From: Nemertoderma westbladi
Lineage: Eukaryota > Xenacoelomorpha > Nemertodermatida > Nemertodermatidae
Direction: 5' to 3'
Length of the DNA stretch: 60,119 nucleotides
Assembly (NCBI GenBank): GCA_032718475.1
Contig: JAUCBJ010007483.1
Span: 1-60,119, forward strand
The notes beneath the pieces were generated by a model, which worked only from the letters and a program-made list of their open reading frames with translations, was not told the origin of the DNA and searched no databases. Positions 11,174 to 22,248 of the stretch are shown piece by piece; positions within the stretch are counted from its first letter, which is position 1; every line of letters begins with the position of its first letter. The position numbers and the translations under genes are program-made.

Positions 11174-12433
11174 TTATCCGACGCGCTTCAGTAGCTCGTA
11201 ACTTGATATGCGTGATTTCTGTTCAACAGAAGCGAATAGATAAGGATGGAACGCATAAACTCCTTCGTAAGCGCGTCCGGGATAATAGCGATGGCGCGAA
11301 TCACAATGTAAATCAGCGTTCGCTTCCCAAGCTCTGATGTAACGCAGTGTGATCATTTCATCTACGCTTTCCAAATCGTGATTAAAAGGGCAGTCAAAAC
11401 TAGCATGTCCCTTTAGTTGACAATGGTGACATTGAGTCATAAATTGAGGGCAAACCGCAAAGATATGCAGGTTATTGAGTCTGCAATATGCGCAATAAAT
11501 TTCCATAGTCGGTTGTTCTTGGAAATAGGAACAGCGGACGTTGGTGTCCATGGGCGTATCGTGGTCTCTCGATGCGCATAACCGACAACGTTGCCTAGAA
11601 ACATAGTTGGCATGTCGATAATCGTACGCAGTGAGACACTGTGGACCTTGATACCATTCTATGATGTAATCGTTGTCGCTGTTCCGGGGCGCGATAGGCT
11701 GAATCTCTTCAGATTCTAGACATATTGGATCGTCTTCCAAGTGCATAGCTGAAGTTGGCGCGTCTGTCTCTTCAGGTGGACCTATTGTCTGAATTTCCAC
11801 GACAGAATAACCTGTGGGGATTCGAAGTCTTTGTATAACAGAGGAGTGCAAGTTCGATATACAAATCTCTTTGAAAATGGCGAATCCAGCGCTATCCAAC
11901 TTCTCTGCAGCTGAGTTTCTTAGGCTGAGTTTGGTCAAAGCGCGGTCTTTAAATTGGCTATCCACGTTGCGGAACGGGGTTAAAAATCTCTGGAAACATT
12001 CGAAACGGATGAATTTATTATGTTCATCTAGCTTAGCGAGTTTGGTCCCAAGTATTAATGGATGGGCGCGTATAGTACGACTGCACACATCGGCTAGCCA
12101 ACCGGCAAGTGCGGTGTTTTCAAAGATCGTGTATATAGCTAAGGAGGGACGGAGTGGAACACTCATGAAGCTATACACGGCGCCAGGTGCGGTCAATGGT
12201 CCATCAAAGTATAATCGAGAATAATGGTCTCCGTATACCTGTTGATAGTTAATGGGATTTCCGACTTTGAAATTCCATCCGTATTCCTGAAAGGCAAGAT
12301 GTCCGATGGAAGTTCGTTGCACCTTGGTAATGTTGCTAGACGTATTAGCATACATGGTGCGGAAGAAACCTCGACCTTCTGCCCAGGGAGCAATCAGCTG
12401 AGCATCAACGAAAGGGTATGGAATGTTCTCCAT
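11174..12433 (-). CDS. Accessory ORF B: zinc-knuckle protein of unknown function (419 aa)
   Basis: The ORF starts at ATG 12433 (MENIPYPF), with an in-frame stop just upstream, and ends at TAA 11174. The N-terminal 280 residues match no family I recognise. Residues 283-348 hold three Cys/His clusters: C283-C286-H291-C301, C314-C317-H323-C328, and a canonical CCHC knuckle C335-C338-H343-C348 (CHHC, GH, DC). They imply zinc-dependent RNA or DNA binding. The ORF lies between gag-protease and the 3' LTR, where other retroelements carry env or accessory genes, but there is no signal peptide, long hydrophobic segment or fusion motif, so I do not call it Env. In element 2 the N-terminal half is deleted and the rest broken. 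This copy looks complete up to the stop that removes a basic tail. It may be an acquired gene or a second nucleocapsid-like protein. Confidence 0.65.
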   Translation of the reverse strand: MENIPYPFVDAQLIAPWAEGRGFFRTMYANTSSNITKVQRTSIGHLAFQEYGWNFKVGNPINYQQVYGDHYSRLYFDGPLTAPGAVYSFMSVPLRPSLAIYTIFENTALAGWLADVCSRTIRAHPLILGTKLAKLDEHNKFIRFECFQRFLTPFRNVDSQFKDRALTKLSLRNSAAEKLDSAGFAIFKEICISNLHSSVIQRLRIPTGYSVVEIQTIGPPEETDAPTSAMHLEDDPICLESEEIQPIAPRNSDNDYIIEWYQGPQCLTAYDYRHANYVSRQRCRLCASRDHDTPMDTNVRCSYFQEQPTMEIYCAYCRLNNLHIFAVCPQFMTQCHHCQLKGHASFDCPFNHDLESVDEMITLRYIRAWEANADLHCDSRHRYYPGRAYEGVYAFHPYLFASVEQKSRISSYELLKRVG

Positions 12434-13324
12434 GTTCCTGTAGGATGACTAATATGTTTTCCGCCATTGATGGTAGTGGTAGAGAGCAGGGGAAGGCCTA
12501 TGTCGTATTAAGAAATATTCAGAAATACGATCTCAGTAGGAGGATTCAATCGTTCGAAGACTATCTCTAGATGAATTTATCCCTAGCGAGGAGGTAAATA
12601 CCAGTTCAAGGATATGTTTGTCTCAGTTGTTCTACATAAGATTTCTTTCTCCAATCATTGAGGAAGGTGAACAACCAGATTTATGACACATAATGGTACC
12701 AGTTGTTCACAAACTATCCTCGTGTCCTTTCAGTCCTTGTTTGTATCACTGTTGCGGACTTAAGGAAATTATTGGTGGTTGATTTTCTAATCAACAACGC
12801 GAGGGTGGAAGTTGATATCATAAATATCAACAGAATGTGAAATGTGACATGGACGAGAGGTGTGGACACCAATATGAGCATACAAATAAACAGTAAGGGG
12901 TGGGGGATTTATTAGGAGGCGGTATGATCCATACCACGATACGGCAATGATTGGTCGATCGTCTCCCAAAGCTCCGAGCACATTGGGAAGAGAAGGTGGT
13001 CGAAGTATGCTATATTTTCGATAGCGATGTATAGAGGGATAAAGGGAGTAAAGAGGAGGGAGGATATATGGTAGTATCCATAAGATACCACAATGGACAT
13101 GTTTCCGTCACATCATCATTCATTCTTGCCCTTTAATTGTGATACTGATCACAATAATTACAGGAAAACGATGAAGGAAGAGAAATTACAGCCTCCCGAA
13201 GGAGACCGCCCGCGAGCACCCGTGCCCCGGGGAAAAACTATTCACATCATGGACCCTAGACATTAACCCATGTCTCTTCTCCAGTGTTCTCCTCTATTTG
13301 TCTTTACAAGTTTTCTTCCACGTT
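12434..13324 (-). other. Non-coding gap between accessory ORFs A and B
   Basis: About 890 bases without a supported ORF. Minus-strand sequence just before ORF B reads ...catcctacag, which resembles a splice acceptor, so ORF A and ORF B could be joined by splicing. No equally convincing donor was found at the end of ORF A. Element 2 lacks this segment. Confidence 0.4.
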
Positions 13325-13702
13325 CTATCTTTCGAGTTGTTCTCGAATAGAATTCTCGCGTTCCATTCTCGGTTTATCGTTACGACTCCGCTGGGTATGA
13401 TATTTAAATAGAACCATTTCCCTTTCTGTATCTACATCGTCCATATCATGTAAGTCGATGGGATGGCCAGTCGTTAGGAAGTCCATATACGTACCATTAC
13501 GATTCGTATAGCGAGTGGTGAATTTTCGATAGTCCAATTCACGCGCAAGTTGCTCTTGGGACATCGGCGGTTCGATATAACGACCATCGTCCTCCGTAAT
13601 GGTTGGATCGGCTTCACCGCATATCAAGCTATCCCCAAATACTTGTAAAGGTAGAGTATATCGCTCCCTGATACCAAGATCATCTTCTATCAACTCCGTC
13701 AT
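13325..13702 (-). CDS. Accessory ORF A: small acidic protein of unknown function (125 aa)
   Basis: An ATG ORF (MTELIEDDLG) of 125 codons. It is acidic in the first half and richer in Arg toward the end (THPIDLHDMDD-like middle, SRNDKPRMEREN near the C-terminus). There is no recognisable domain, membrane segment or Cys cluster. It is conserved in element 2 (42935-43333) with about 85-90% identity by eye, which suggests it was functional when the family spread. It lies 1.6 kb downstream of gag-protease and upstream of ORF B on the same strand, so it probably needs its own subgenomic or spliced RNA. It could be the N-terminal exon of the ORF B protein. Confidence 0.55.
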   Translation of the reverse strand: MTELIEDDLGIRERYTLPLQVFGDSLICGEADPTITEDDGRYIEPPMSQEQLARELDYRKFTTRYTNRNGTYMDFLTTGHPIDLHDMDDVDTEREMVLFKYHTQRSRNDKPRMERENSIREQLER

Positions 13703-15339
13703 ATCTGCTATCTGAGTTTATTAATATTGTAATGAGTTTATGTTTAGGCGAGTGGGCGGCGCTGCCTACCTCTCTTCGCCCCGGACAGTGGGATTCTCAG
13801 CGCCGATGTACCGTCGTCGCGGAGTTTACGCCAACATGTAGCAACATCACGACAACGATAACCGGCACAAGTCACTCCACTGTCCGTCCCAAAGGCTTGA
13901 ATCCACTTTAGGTTCTATCTATAGGAGAGTTGGGTTACTTTCACAATTGCGACTAGCTACTGTAAACATACTTTAGCAGTAACATTCACCTATAAACGCA
14001 CAAATTCCACACAACTGTCACCAATTGTACACATACAGGCCATTTTTCCGTTAGTCAGTGCCTTCCAGAATGTCACGTTATTACTGTGTATCCTTGGATA
14101 CTAACAGTGTGCTATGTATTCTCTATGCTATGCAATGGGACAAGCTTTCTATTGTTCTTTTAACTTGCTTCTAATTCTAGCGTGGGTGTTGCTATGGTGA
14201 CATTATGGAATGCTAGCGGTAGAATTAGGGTAATTCTCATGCATACAGATCTGGAATGCTATTTAATAATAATTCTTTAATTGTCAATATCCTCTTTATG
14301 TATGATTTTATTAATTTTATCGGCTATTGACTATATGTTGGAGATTCTCGCACTCTAATACACTCAATAGGATGAATCTCCGCTCCCATGATCTATTAAT
14401 TAATGGAATTTTGGGAATGTTATAAATTGCACAAAATGACAATTTATAAAATTCATTTAAAATATGAATTTAAATTTATTCCCGTGAATTTTATTATTTG
14501 ATGTTAAAATTGACACAATTTTTATTCCAGAGCATGTCTGGGGACTGAGGATCCTTAATTCTATAAAATTGTCCTTTAAGAGTATCGGTAAACGCTGCGA
14601 TATCTTAATTGACTAGAAATTTAAAGGATCTGAATTTTACAGAATTTTACTAAATATTAAATTAATATTTAAGATGGGCACCGATTTATTCCAGAACTTG
14701 TCTGGGGACGTTAACCACTGATTCTAGAATTTGTCTTTCAAGTATATCGGTGGGTGCCGCGATATCTTAATCGACTAGAATTACAGATGGTCAAAGGTTT
14801 AACAGATTTATTTGCGTTTTATGCTACTGTTAGAGGGACATCACGCTACTATATGTATTATTTAATATAAGGTAGAAGAGCAATATCGCACGAAGCAATG
14901 TCAGTGTGAAGAGGCAAGTCGTTTCCAAGGTCTACCCAGAGCTTGGTTTAGCTGAGACACGAGGATCTGAACTTTGCATTCCTAATACTCTGCCTACCAA
15001 TAATACTTAAATATAGTAGGAGCTTTATTGTACTTTAATAAGTACGGACATTTCATCTTACTGTAGTCACGTATTTATAATATGATACGGACACACGGAC
15101 AGTAAGGAAAGAGAAAAATAATTATTTTCTCGCCGTCGCACTAAATGTATATTATACGTAATTACGTACGTAATAAACACTAATATATTGCACTAATCTA
15201 CTAAATAATCACTAAAATAACATTCTACTAAATAAAATTAAAGAAAACGATTATAATAAAATTACATAATAATACATACATAAATATAAAATACAAACAA
15301 ATATAAAATGATATAGTCACACGCCCACTCCATATGTTA
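13703..15339 (-). other. Non-coding spacer of element 1 with an internal ~150-bp duplication
   Basis: The spacer between gag-protease and the accessory ORFs is AT-rich with stops in all frames. It holds two diverged copies of one motif at about 14520-14635 and 14685-14785. Both share ttattccag, tgtctgggga, a tatcgg phrase and gatatcttaat..gactaga. The same pair is present in element 2 (about 44145-44250 and 44305-44410), so it predates the split. Possible export, splice or poly(A) element; the role is unknown. Confidence 0.55.
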
Positions 15340-18300
15340 TTACGTTATGGAGTCCCTAGATATTTGTCGGATTAGGGAAGTGGTCGTAGGAAGAGTATCT
15401 TGCCTTCCATAGTTTCCGGACAGTTTTCGGTCTCTTTCCAGTAAACATAAACGACCAGCTAGGCGATTGAGTTGTTGTGTTACTTTCTCCGCTCCCTTGG
15501 CCTGTCTAATCTCCGCCGGGGTAAGATGAGGAGGCCATTCTTCTTCTTCTTTACTTAAGAAGTCGGATCCACCTAACCAGCCTGGAGTATCTATCAGTTC
15601 TTGAGGAGTTGCTCCTCTGGAAGCGATGTCGGCTGGATCAATCGTCCCAAGGCAATGTCTCCATTGATCTACATTGGAGTTAATATCGTCATTATCTGAG
15701 GAGTATGGTGTTCCCTCAGTTGGATCGTCCACATCACTGCTCTCCACTTCCCATTCGTTTACTTGGTATACCTGTTGTTGAGGTAATCTCTCTTTGAGAG
15801 TTCTACGGGAAGGGCCAGTGAAGTACCAACCTACTCTAGTTCTTACCGCATAGGTTTGTAGTGGCTGCGGTTGAGCAGGCCGTTTCTCCAATGTCTCGAG
15901 CGCCTCATGCGCGTTTTGGCCGATGAGTATTTGCACTCCAGGATAATCTGTCTGGAATCGAGGTATCTTAAGATGTTGGATGCTCTCATCCTCGTCCCAA
16001 TTATAAAGGTCTGCTTGGGTAGTAGCGAAGTTCTTTATAGCCACCATTTTTACCGACCTTATACCTTGTGCTCCTAATTTATCCTGGGGGGTGGACAACA
16101 CACCTACATAGTAGTCTGCCGTTAGGGTAGATTTCCAAACCTGCATAATTCCTGACATATTTAATTTAGTCCGGAATTTGGGTTGTCCAGCAAAGATATC
16201 TTCGGCTAGTTCTTGATCGATGAATGTTCCTGTGCTGCCGGAGTCAAGGAGGGCGTTCACTATGTAACTTTTGTTAGGACCATGAACTCTTACCTGCACT
16301 ACAGGAAATTCTCTGATTCCTACGTTGGAAGTTGGAGCTTTCCAAGATGGTTGTCTGGCAAAAGTAGTTGGGGGGAACTCATTGTCGGTGTCCTTTTCAT
16401 AAGTAAGTGCTCGATACACTGAGGTATTTATTAGGTAACAGGATTCGTTGGCGTCGGAGAATTCGTCCGTATAGAATCCTTCCATCTCAGACTCTTGATC
16501 AGTGTCATTTACATCACTGAATTGGACATGTAGTTCGGGCTCACTTACCTGACTCGGGTTGTCTCGTTCGAACTCACTGTGTAACAAGATGTGATGTTTC
16601 GCGCCACACTTTGCACACTTTACGTCGGAGTAACAGGTTCGCCGTTGGTGTCCTGATCTGAGGCAATTATAGCATAACCGCTTATTCCACAGGACTGTAC
16701 GTCTGTCTACAGGGGATTTCTTTAGAAATTCAGCACACGCACTCAAACGGTGGGGCCCGTCGCACAGCGCACATTTTGGTTGGATGTTACTCACCTTACT
16801 TAACGTTACCTTTGGGTAACGTTATGCACTCTCGTTCTTTCTTCGGGCTTTCTTCCGTGAATTCTCTTAGGAGACGTAGGAGGAGTTGTTGTTACCTGTT
16901 CTCTCCTGTCACTGGTTCGAGACTTGTATTTACTTACGTCTTTATAGGTCTTGTTGTCATAGTAAGATTTTGCTGTGTCTTTCCCGCTGTCCTCTTCTTG
17001 AGAAGCTTGGCTTTCGCCGTCGTCAGTATAACACACTGGTATTATCCTTCTCCTAGAAGGGAGTTTCTCACTTACCTTATTTTCCGATGTTTTCTCTCTG
17101 GACTGCTTTATGAGTTGTAATTTTACTTCACTATCTAAGAAGGACATGAGATCAGTCATGGTAGGGCTTCGTCGTTGCTGCTCATTCATATACAACACTT
17201 TCTTGTCCCGGCGTGTACATACTCCACCCTTTGGTAAAGTAGAGACTACTGCTCCAATAACCATGGAACTCTGATATTCATGAGACTTACCTAACCAGTC
17301 CAATTGTCTACAGATCTCTTGAATCTCATCGGAAAACTCTATAATCCCGCTACTAAGGAAGTGTCGGGGGGCTACTAATTTGGCATACAAATACTTAGCT
17401 ATGTTATCCTTGTTACCATACCTGATGTTTAATGTATCCCAAACTTGTCTTAATCCTTCTGGATGTCCAATAAACTTTAACGCCATTAACTTGGGAGGTC
17501 CTTCCAAGCACTTGATGAGGAACCTAAGTTTCTCTCCGTTAGATAGTACAGAGTTCTGTATGCTATCTTTGTAATATTCATTGAAAGGTAACCATTTCAT
17601 CTCATCTCCATTGAATTTGACGATCTCTCCCACTTTGACCACTTGGCGGGCTTCTGTTCTAGCCATCTGACGCGTAAAGCTTTCTTGGGCCATCGTGTTA
17701 TTTAATATCGAATTATCGGTATATAAATTTCTCGGATCATTATCAGGTCTATAGGGAATATCATTAATAACAGGTCTATAATCACCCTTAATAGGGTTTG
17801 CTATAGGAGTTTCTACTTCACTAGCAGTATAGATGCGTGTAGGCTCCACACCTTGCGCATGTAATACTTCAGACCTAACAGGTTGACACAATGTTACAGG
17901 GGGTATTGGTATGCCCTTTTGTATATTGACTAACTTGTCGCGTTCCAGTGCGATACTTTGCTGCACTTCTTGCAACTCTGCTCTACCTTCCCTTACTGTT
18001 CCCTTAAGCTGGTGGACAGTCTCCTGCATCTGTCCGAGCAGGAGATTCATCCCCCGCCGTCCCTCCTCTACCCACTCGACCCCCGAAGCGGGAGTCGCCA
18101 ACATTGTAGCGGGCTGACGTGGGACGACGGGAGACAAATCTTTGATTTCTCTCTCAGCTTCCAGGACAGGAATATTCTCATGGACTGTTCTACCGGGTAC
18201 AGGCAGTGTAGTACTGTGTAAAGGGAACTTAGAGTTAAGCTCTGGAAGTACAGGGGTCTCTAGCACAGGTGTGACTTTTGGAACGACAGGCCTAATTATT

Positions 18301-20015
18301 TCAGGCTCATCAACTATTGTTGGGAGTCTTTTGACCTGAATAGTTTGGTATGTGGATTCCGTACTACCTAAGTCTGCGCTAGCTAGCTGTCTTCTAACAG
18401 CTGGGGGCAAATCAGGCAATTTGTGACGGTGAGCTGTTTTTCTACGCCTGCTTAGACGAGATCTATTTCCTCCGCCTTCAGGATCGGTGGTTTCGCTTTC
18501 CTCCGATGATGTGTATCCCTGGCGTTTGGGAGTAGATCGTCTCATCATCTGCATTTGACTAGCAGTTAACTGTTTATTTATGTTGTCTTGCGTCTCTTGC
18601 AGATTTTCCAACTCCAGTTGGGTAGTCTGCTCAGACGCTCTCCGTTCTGCTTCTGCCACTGCCCTTTCCGCCTTTGCTTCTGCCGCCGCTGCCTTTCTTT
18701 TTGCTTCTGCTTCTGCCGCTGCTGCCCTTGCTGCTATTCTTTCTGCTTCTACTTCTGCCGCCGCTGCTTTTCTTTCTGCTTCTACTTCTGCCGCCGCTGC
18801 TTTTCTTTCTGCTTCTGCTTCTGCCGTAGCCGCCGCCTTTTGTTCCTCTATCCGTCTTTTCTTTACTTTTTCTTCTTGGACTCTAGCGAGGCGGAGTTTT
18901 TCATCAAATTCTGCTTGGTTAGCAGCTAACATTTCAGCATCGATTGAATCCAACACACGCTGGGTTCCTTCACTATTGGGGGAAAGTCCAGACAGCCGTC
19001 TCCTCAACTCTTCGTCTCCTAGGAATCGCTGATAGTCGGACAGATAAATGTCTATGGCGTCTCTCGTTCGTGGTTTCTCTGAGGTCTCTTCGCCTTCCAC
19101 TTGAGAAAGGGTGGCATCGGTTGGTTCTTCATAAGTTAGTCTCTCAGACAGCTGGGATTTCCACTGGCCCGTTTCTTGTACTTTGCGACCTACCCGCTGG
19201 AACCAAGTTTTGACAGCAACCTGCAGCGACGTGTCCTGTCTTCTTTTGGAAGTTTCCTCAAAAGCTGATAAGATTAGTCGAATGCGTAGGGTTCTTTCGC
19301 GTACTTGATATAGCAGTTCTTCCTGCTCTTGAGGTCCTAGGGGTTGTCGAAACAGTTGTTCTTCTAATCGCTCTAAGGAGCCGAAGAATCCCTACACATA
19401 TCCTGCTGACGACCTCTTCCAAACAGCTGGATCCATCGTATCTTTAGCCACTCCCATCCTGTATATATCTTCCCAAGTAGCCTCGGACAGATCTAATGGG
19501 AGTCCGGGTCCGGGAAAGTTCCATTGTGACTCGACAATAGACATCAATTCTTCCCTGGCGTATCCCGCATAATTATCTTGGGTCGCTCGCTTATTTCTCA
19601 CCCAATCTGCTTGATGTTCCTCCACCGCAATCAATATAGTTGTTAGCACTGCGGCAGGAAGGGTGAGAAGGGGGTCCGAGTAGGCTTTAGCCGTCGTCTG
19701 CACTCCGCGTTCGGGGGTCAGCTCTACAGTATCCGAACTACTGGAGCTATCGGATCGCTGGGAACAAGTTTCTTGACTAGGATGTTGCTGCTGTTGGACA
19801 GCTGGTTCCTGGTTCCGTTTGACTTGGGCCCGAGTGCCGATGATAGACCTACGGTGTTGGATTAGCTTAGGGTCTGATACTACTACTGGAGGGATGACCT
19901 TTCTTTCAGTAGGAGGTGAGCTGAACTCCTTTCTTAATCGCTCAACACTCCTATCTGTGTCACAGATGGTTGTATCGATTAGGCTGTCTGACAGGTTTTG
20001 CTGAGTGTCAGACAT
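15340..20015 (-). pseudogene. gag-protease ORF of element 1, broken by a stop and a frameshift
   Basis: Compared with the intact ORF of element 2, the frame starts at ATG 20015 and meets TAG at 19392-19394 where element 2 has CAG. It then runs open in the same frame to TAA at 16806. There an extra 11 bases near 16800-16815 shift the frame, and the rest (15340-16794) is in another frame. The parts keep a unique N-terminal region, an Ala/Glu-rich coiled coil (about 18610-18900), a DUF1759-like core, Pao-type zinc knuckles (CYNC, GH, TC; then CAKC, HH, LLH) and an aspartic protease DSGSTG. After the protease the frame passes straight into WRHCLGTIDPADIASRG, the segment that normally follows RNase H, with no RT in between. 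The antisense Ser/Phe/Cys-rich frames over the coiled coil are shadows. Confidence 0.9.
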
Positions 20016-22248
20016 GTTTAGCTATACAGTTGAATGCTTACTGCTATAGTTACAGTTAAAGCAAGTCTAGTAATTCAGTATGACCGTTGGCCTAGTACCG
20101 GTAATTTATTGCAGTATATTAGAATACCGGTATGCACTTATAATATATATAAGTATTGTAAACTAGTTTTGTCACAGAGTACCGGTATATAAATTTAGCA
20201 CAAATATATATAAATATATAATAGGCCTATCGTGAATACCGGTATACAGCTTACACTTATAGTATATATAAGTATAATTATGAACTAGAATTATTACAGA
20301 ATACCGGTATGATTTCAGCTCAAATTTATAGAAATAAATATAATAAGCCTATGGTAAATACCGGTATGTCAATTATTTTAGAATAATTGAATTTCTGAAT
20401 ATTTTAGGGTTACTTGGTTACTTTAACTTACTTTAATACCGTTATTTAAGCAGTAGTCCAACTGATATTGAGACCTAGTTGTTGTATGGCAGGCCTACTA
20501 TTTATAAATCGTTTGAGTTGATTTATAATAGATATATACCCGTTTAAAATGGGTTTTTGTCAATATTTGAAATAAATGTTATTATTTCTGGGGGGTCACT
20601 ACACAGAAGCTGTGCGCTCTCAGTGAAGTGCTATTTATTTGACACTAAAACTGATAATTCTAATTTACCTAAGTTACTTAATACTACAAATTACTTACGA
20701 TACGGGAGATTAATTCTCTAATTAAACACAACAAAAATATTACGTACGAATTTTTAGGGTAATTTTACAGGAAGTCTACAAACCAGTCTAACAAAGGGTT
20801 AGAATTCTGGTTATTACAACGGACAGGGTACTACGGTATTTGAAAATAATAAGTAGTAGTAAATATATTGCACTGTCCAGATAGGAAAATACCACCGCCT
20901 GACGACCTATAACCGTATCGCTATAGGTACTACGTTATGTATCACGGAGTGTTCCTACCTAGAAGTTAATTACTGCGGACTACCAGATCCAGCGTGCCTA
21001 TTAACCACTTTACAACACAAATATACTGCCCACACACTAATTACTTTCGGAAAGCACTGTACACTAAACCCTAAATTAGGTACAAGTACTAGTACAACAA
21101 ATAATCAGTAGTTAAATATACTTGAACAGTTAAAAGAACCACGGCATCTGCTGGAGTGACCAGAGCACAAAGTCACCAGTCTTGTCCTACGCCAAGCAGC
21201 CCGTGTAGTACCGGGGTTAATTTAACTATAACGGTATGTGTAACAAACACAATTACTGTAGGAATAAACTTGGGGACATGTATGTTGCGAATAATCGCAT
21301 AAACTCTGAACAATAAATATTACGCTACCCGTACAGAATACTCAAACAGAATACAAACCAAACGCTGGCAGACTACCACCAAGCCTAAATAAACTACAGT
21401 ATGTGTAGATTCCAAAATGGTTAGTTAGTATGCGTTCTAACACGGTAGTACGACTTATTCTTTAAGAGGGGATTGACATTACAGCTATGGCTGCCCCAAC
21501 TTACTAACTGGCACTCTATCGGACAAACTCTACACACGCAGCAATCTCTTCAGACCTAATAATAGCTAGACAACAATCCAGCCTACAAAATATCTGAGTA
21601 ATAACTATTACAGTACCTGAACAGACCACACAAACAAACACAGGCCAAAACGCTGGCAGAATACTGTCAAGCCTAAATAAACCACAGTATGTGCAGATTC
21701 CAAAATTGTTAGTTAGTATGCGTTCTAACACGGTAGTACGACTTATTCTTTAAGAGGGGATTGACCTTACAGCTATGGCTGCCCCAACTTACTAACTGGC
21801 ACTCTATCGGACAAACTCTACACACGCCGTAATCTCTCCAAACCCAACAACAATCTAACAGCAGTCCGGCCTACAATTATCTGAACAATCTGAGCAGACT
21901 TACACGTCTTCAGCTCAATATTAACTTACATGTAAATAAAACCGACAGAAATAAGTAAAATCTCAATAAAAAATCAGGGCTGCAGTCCCTGATTAAATAC
22001 TAAGACCTACCGGTATACAATAATCAAAATCGAATAATACTAATGTACTTATACTGGAAGTACCGGTTAGGACAGTTGGGCCTACGGACCTACAGAAGTA
22101 CCGGTTCTGGCAGTTGGACCTACGGACCTACAGCAGTACCGGTTCTGGCAGTTGGGCCTACTGACCTACAGAAGTACCGGTTCAGGTTTACCGGTCGACC
22201 GGTACTTTCAACTTTATTGCTTACTGCAATAAAGTCAATGACTGTTAT
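20016..22248 (-). other. 5' leader of element 1 with three sets of tandem repeats
   Basis: This 2.2-kb non-coding leader lies between the 5' LTR and gag. It contains a ~120-bp duplication (about 20121-20370) rich in accggta, an exact-period 288-bp duplication (about 21361-21890, with cgctggcag opening each copy and gcgttctaacacggtagtac inside), and four 38-bp units with ccggtt at 22063, 22101, 22139 and 22177. The same three sets occur in element 2. Such a leader may carry packaging or translation signals. There is no ORF above background. Confidence 0.7.
22211..22235. promoter_or_regulatory. Perfect hairpin beside the 5' LTR where a primer-binding site is expected
   Basis: actttattgc, loop ttact, gcaataaagt: 10-bp perfect arms, ending 13 bases from the LTR. 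Element 2 keeps an 8-bp version (cttattgc, ttact, gcaataag; 51813-51833). I see no TGG-starting sequence matching a tRNA 3' end next to the LTR. Confidence 0.45.

Noticed and set aside
11174-12433. Envelope gene
   Set aside because: The position would fit env, but there is no signal peptide, no transmembrane segment and no fusion motif; Cys/His clusters point to nucleic-acid binding.
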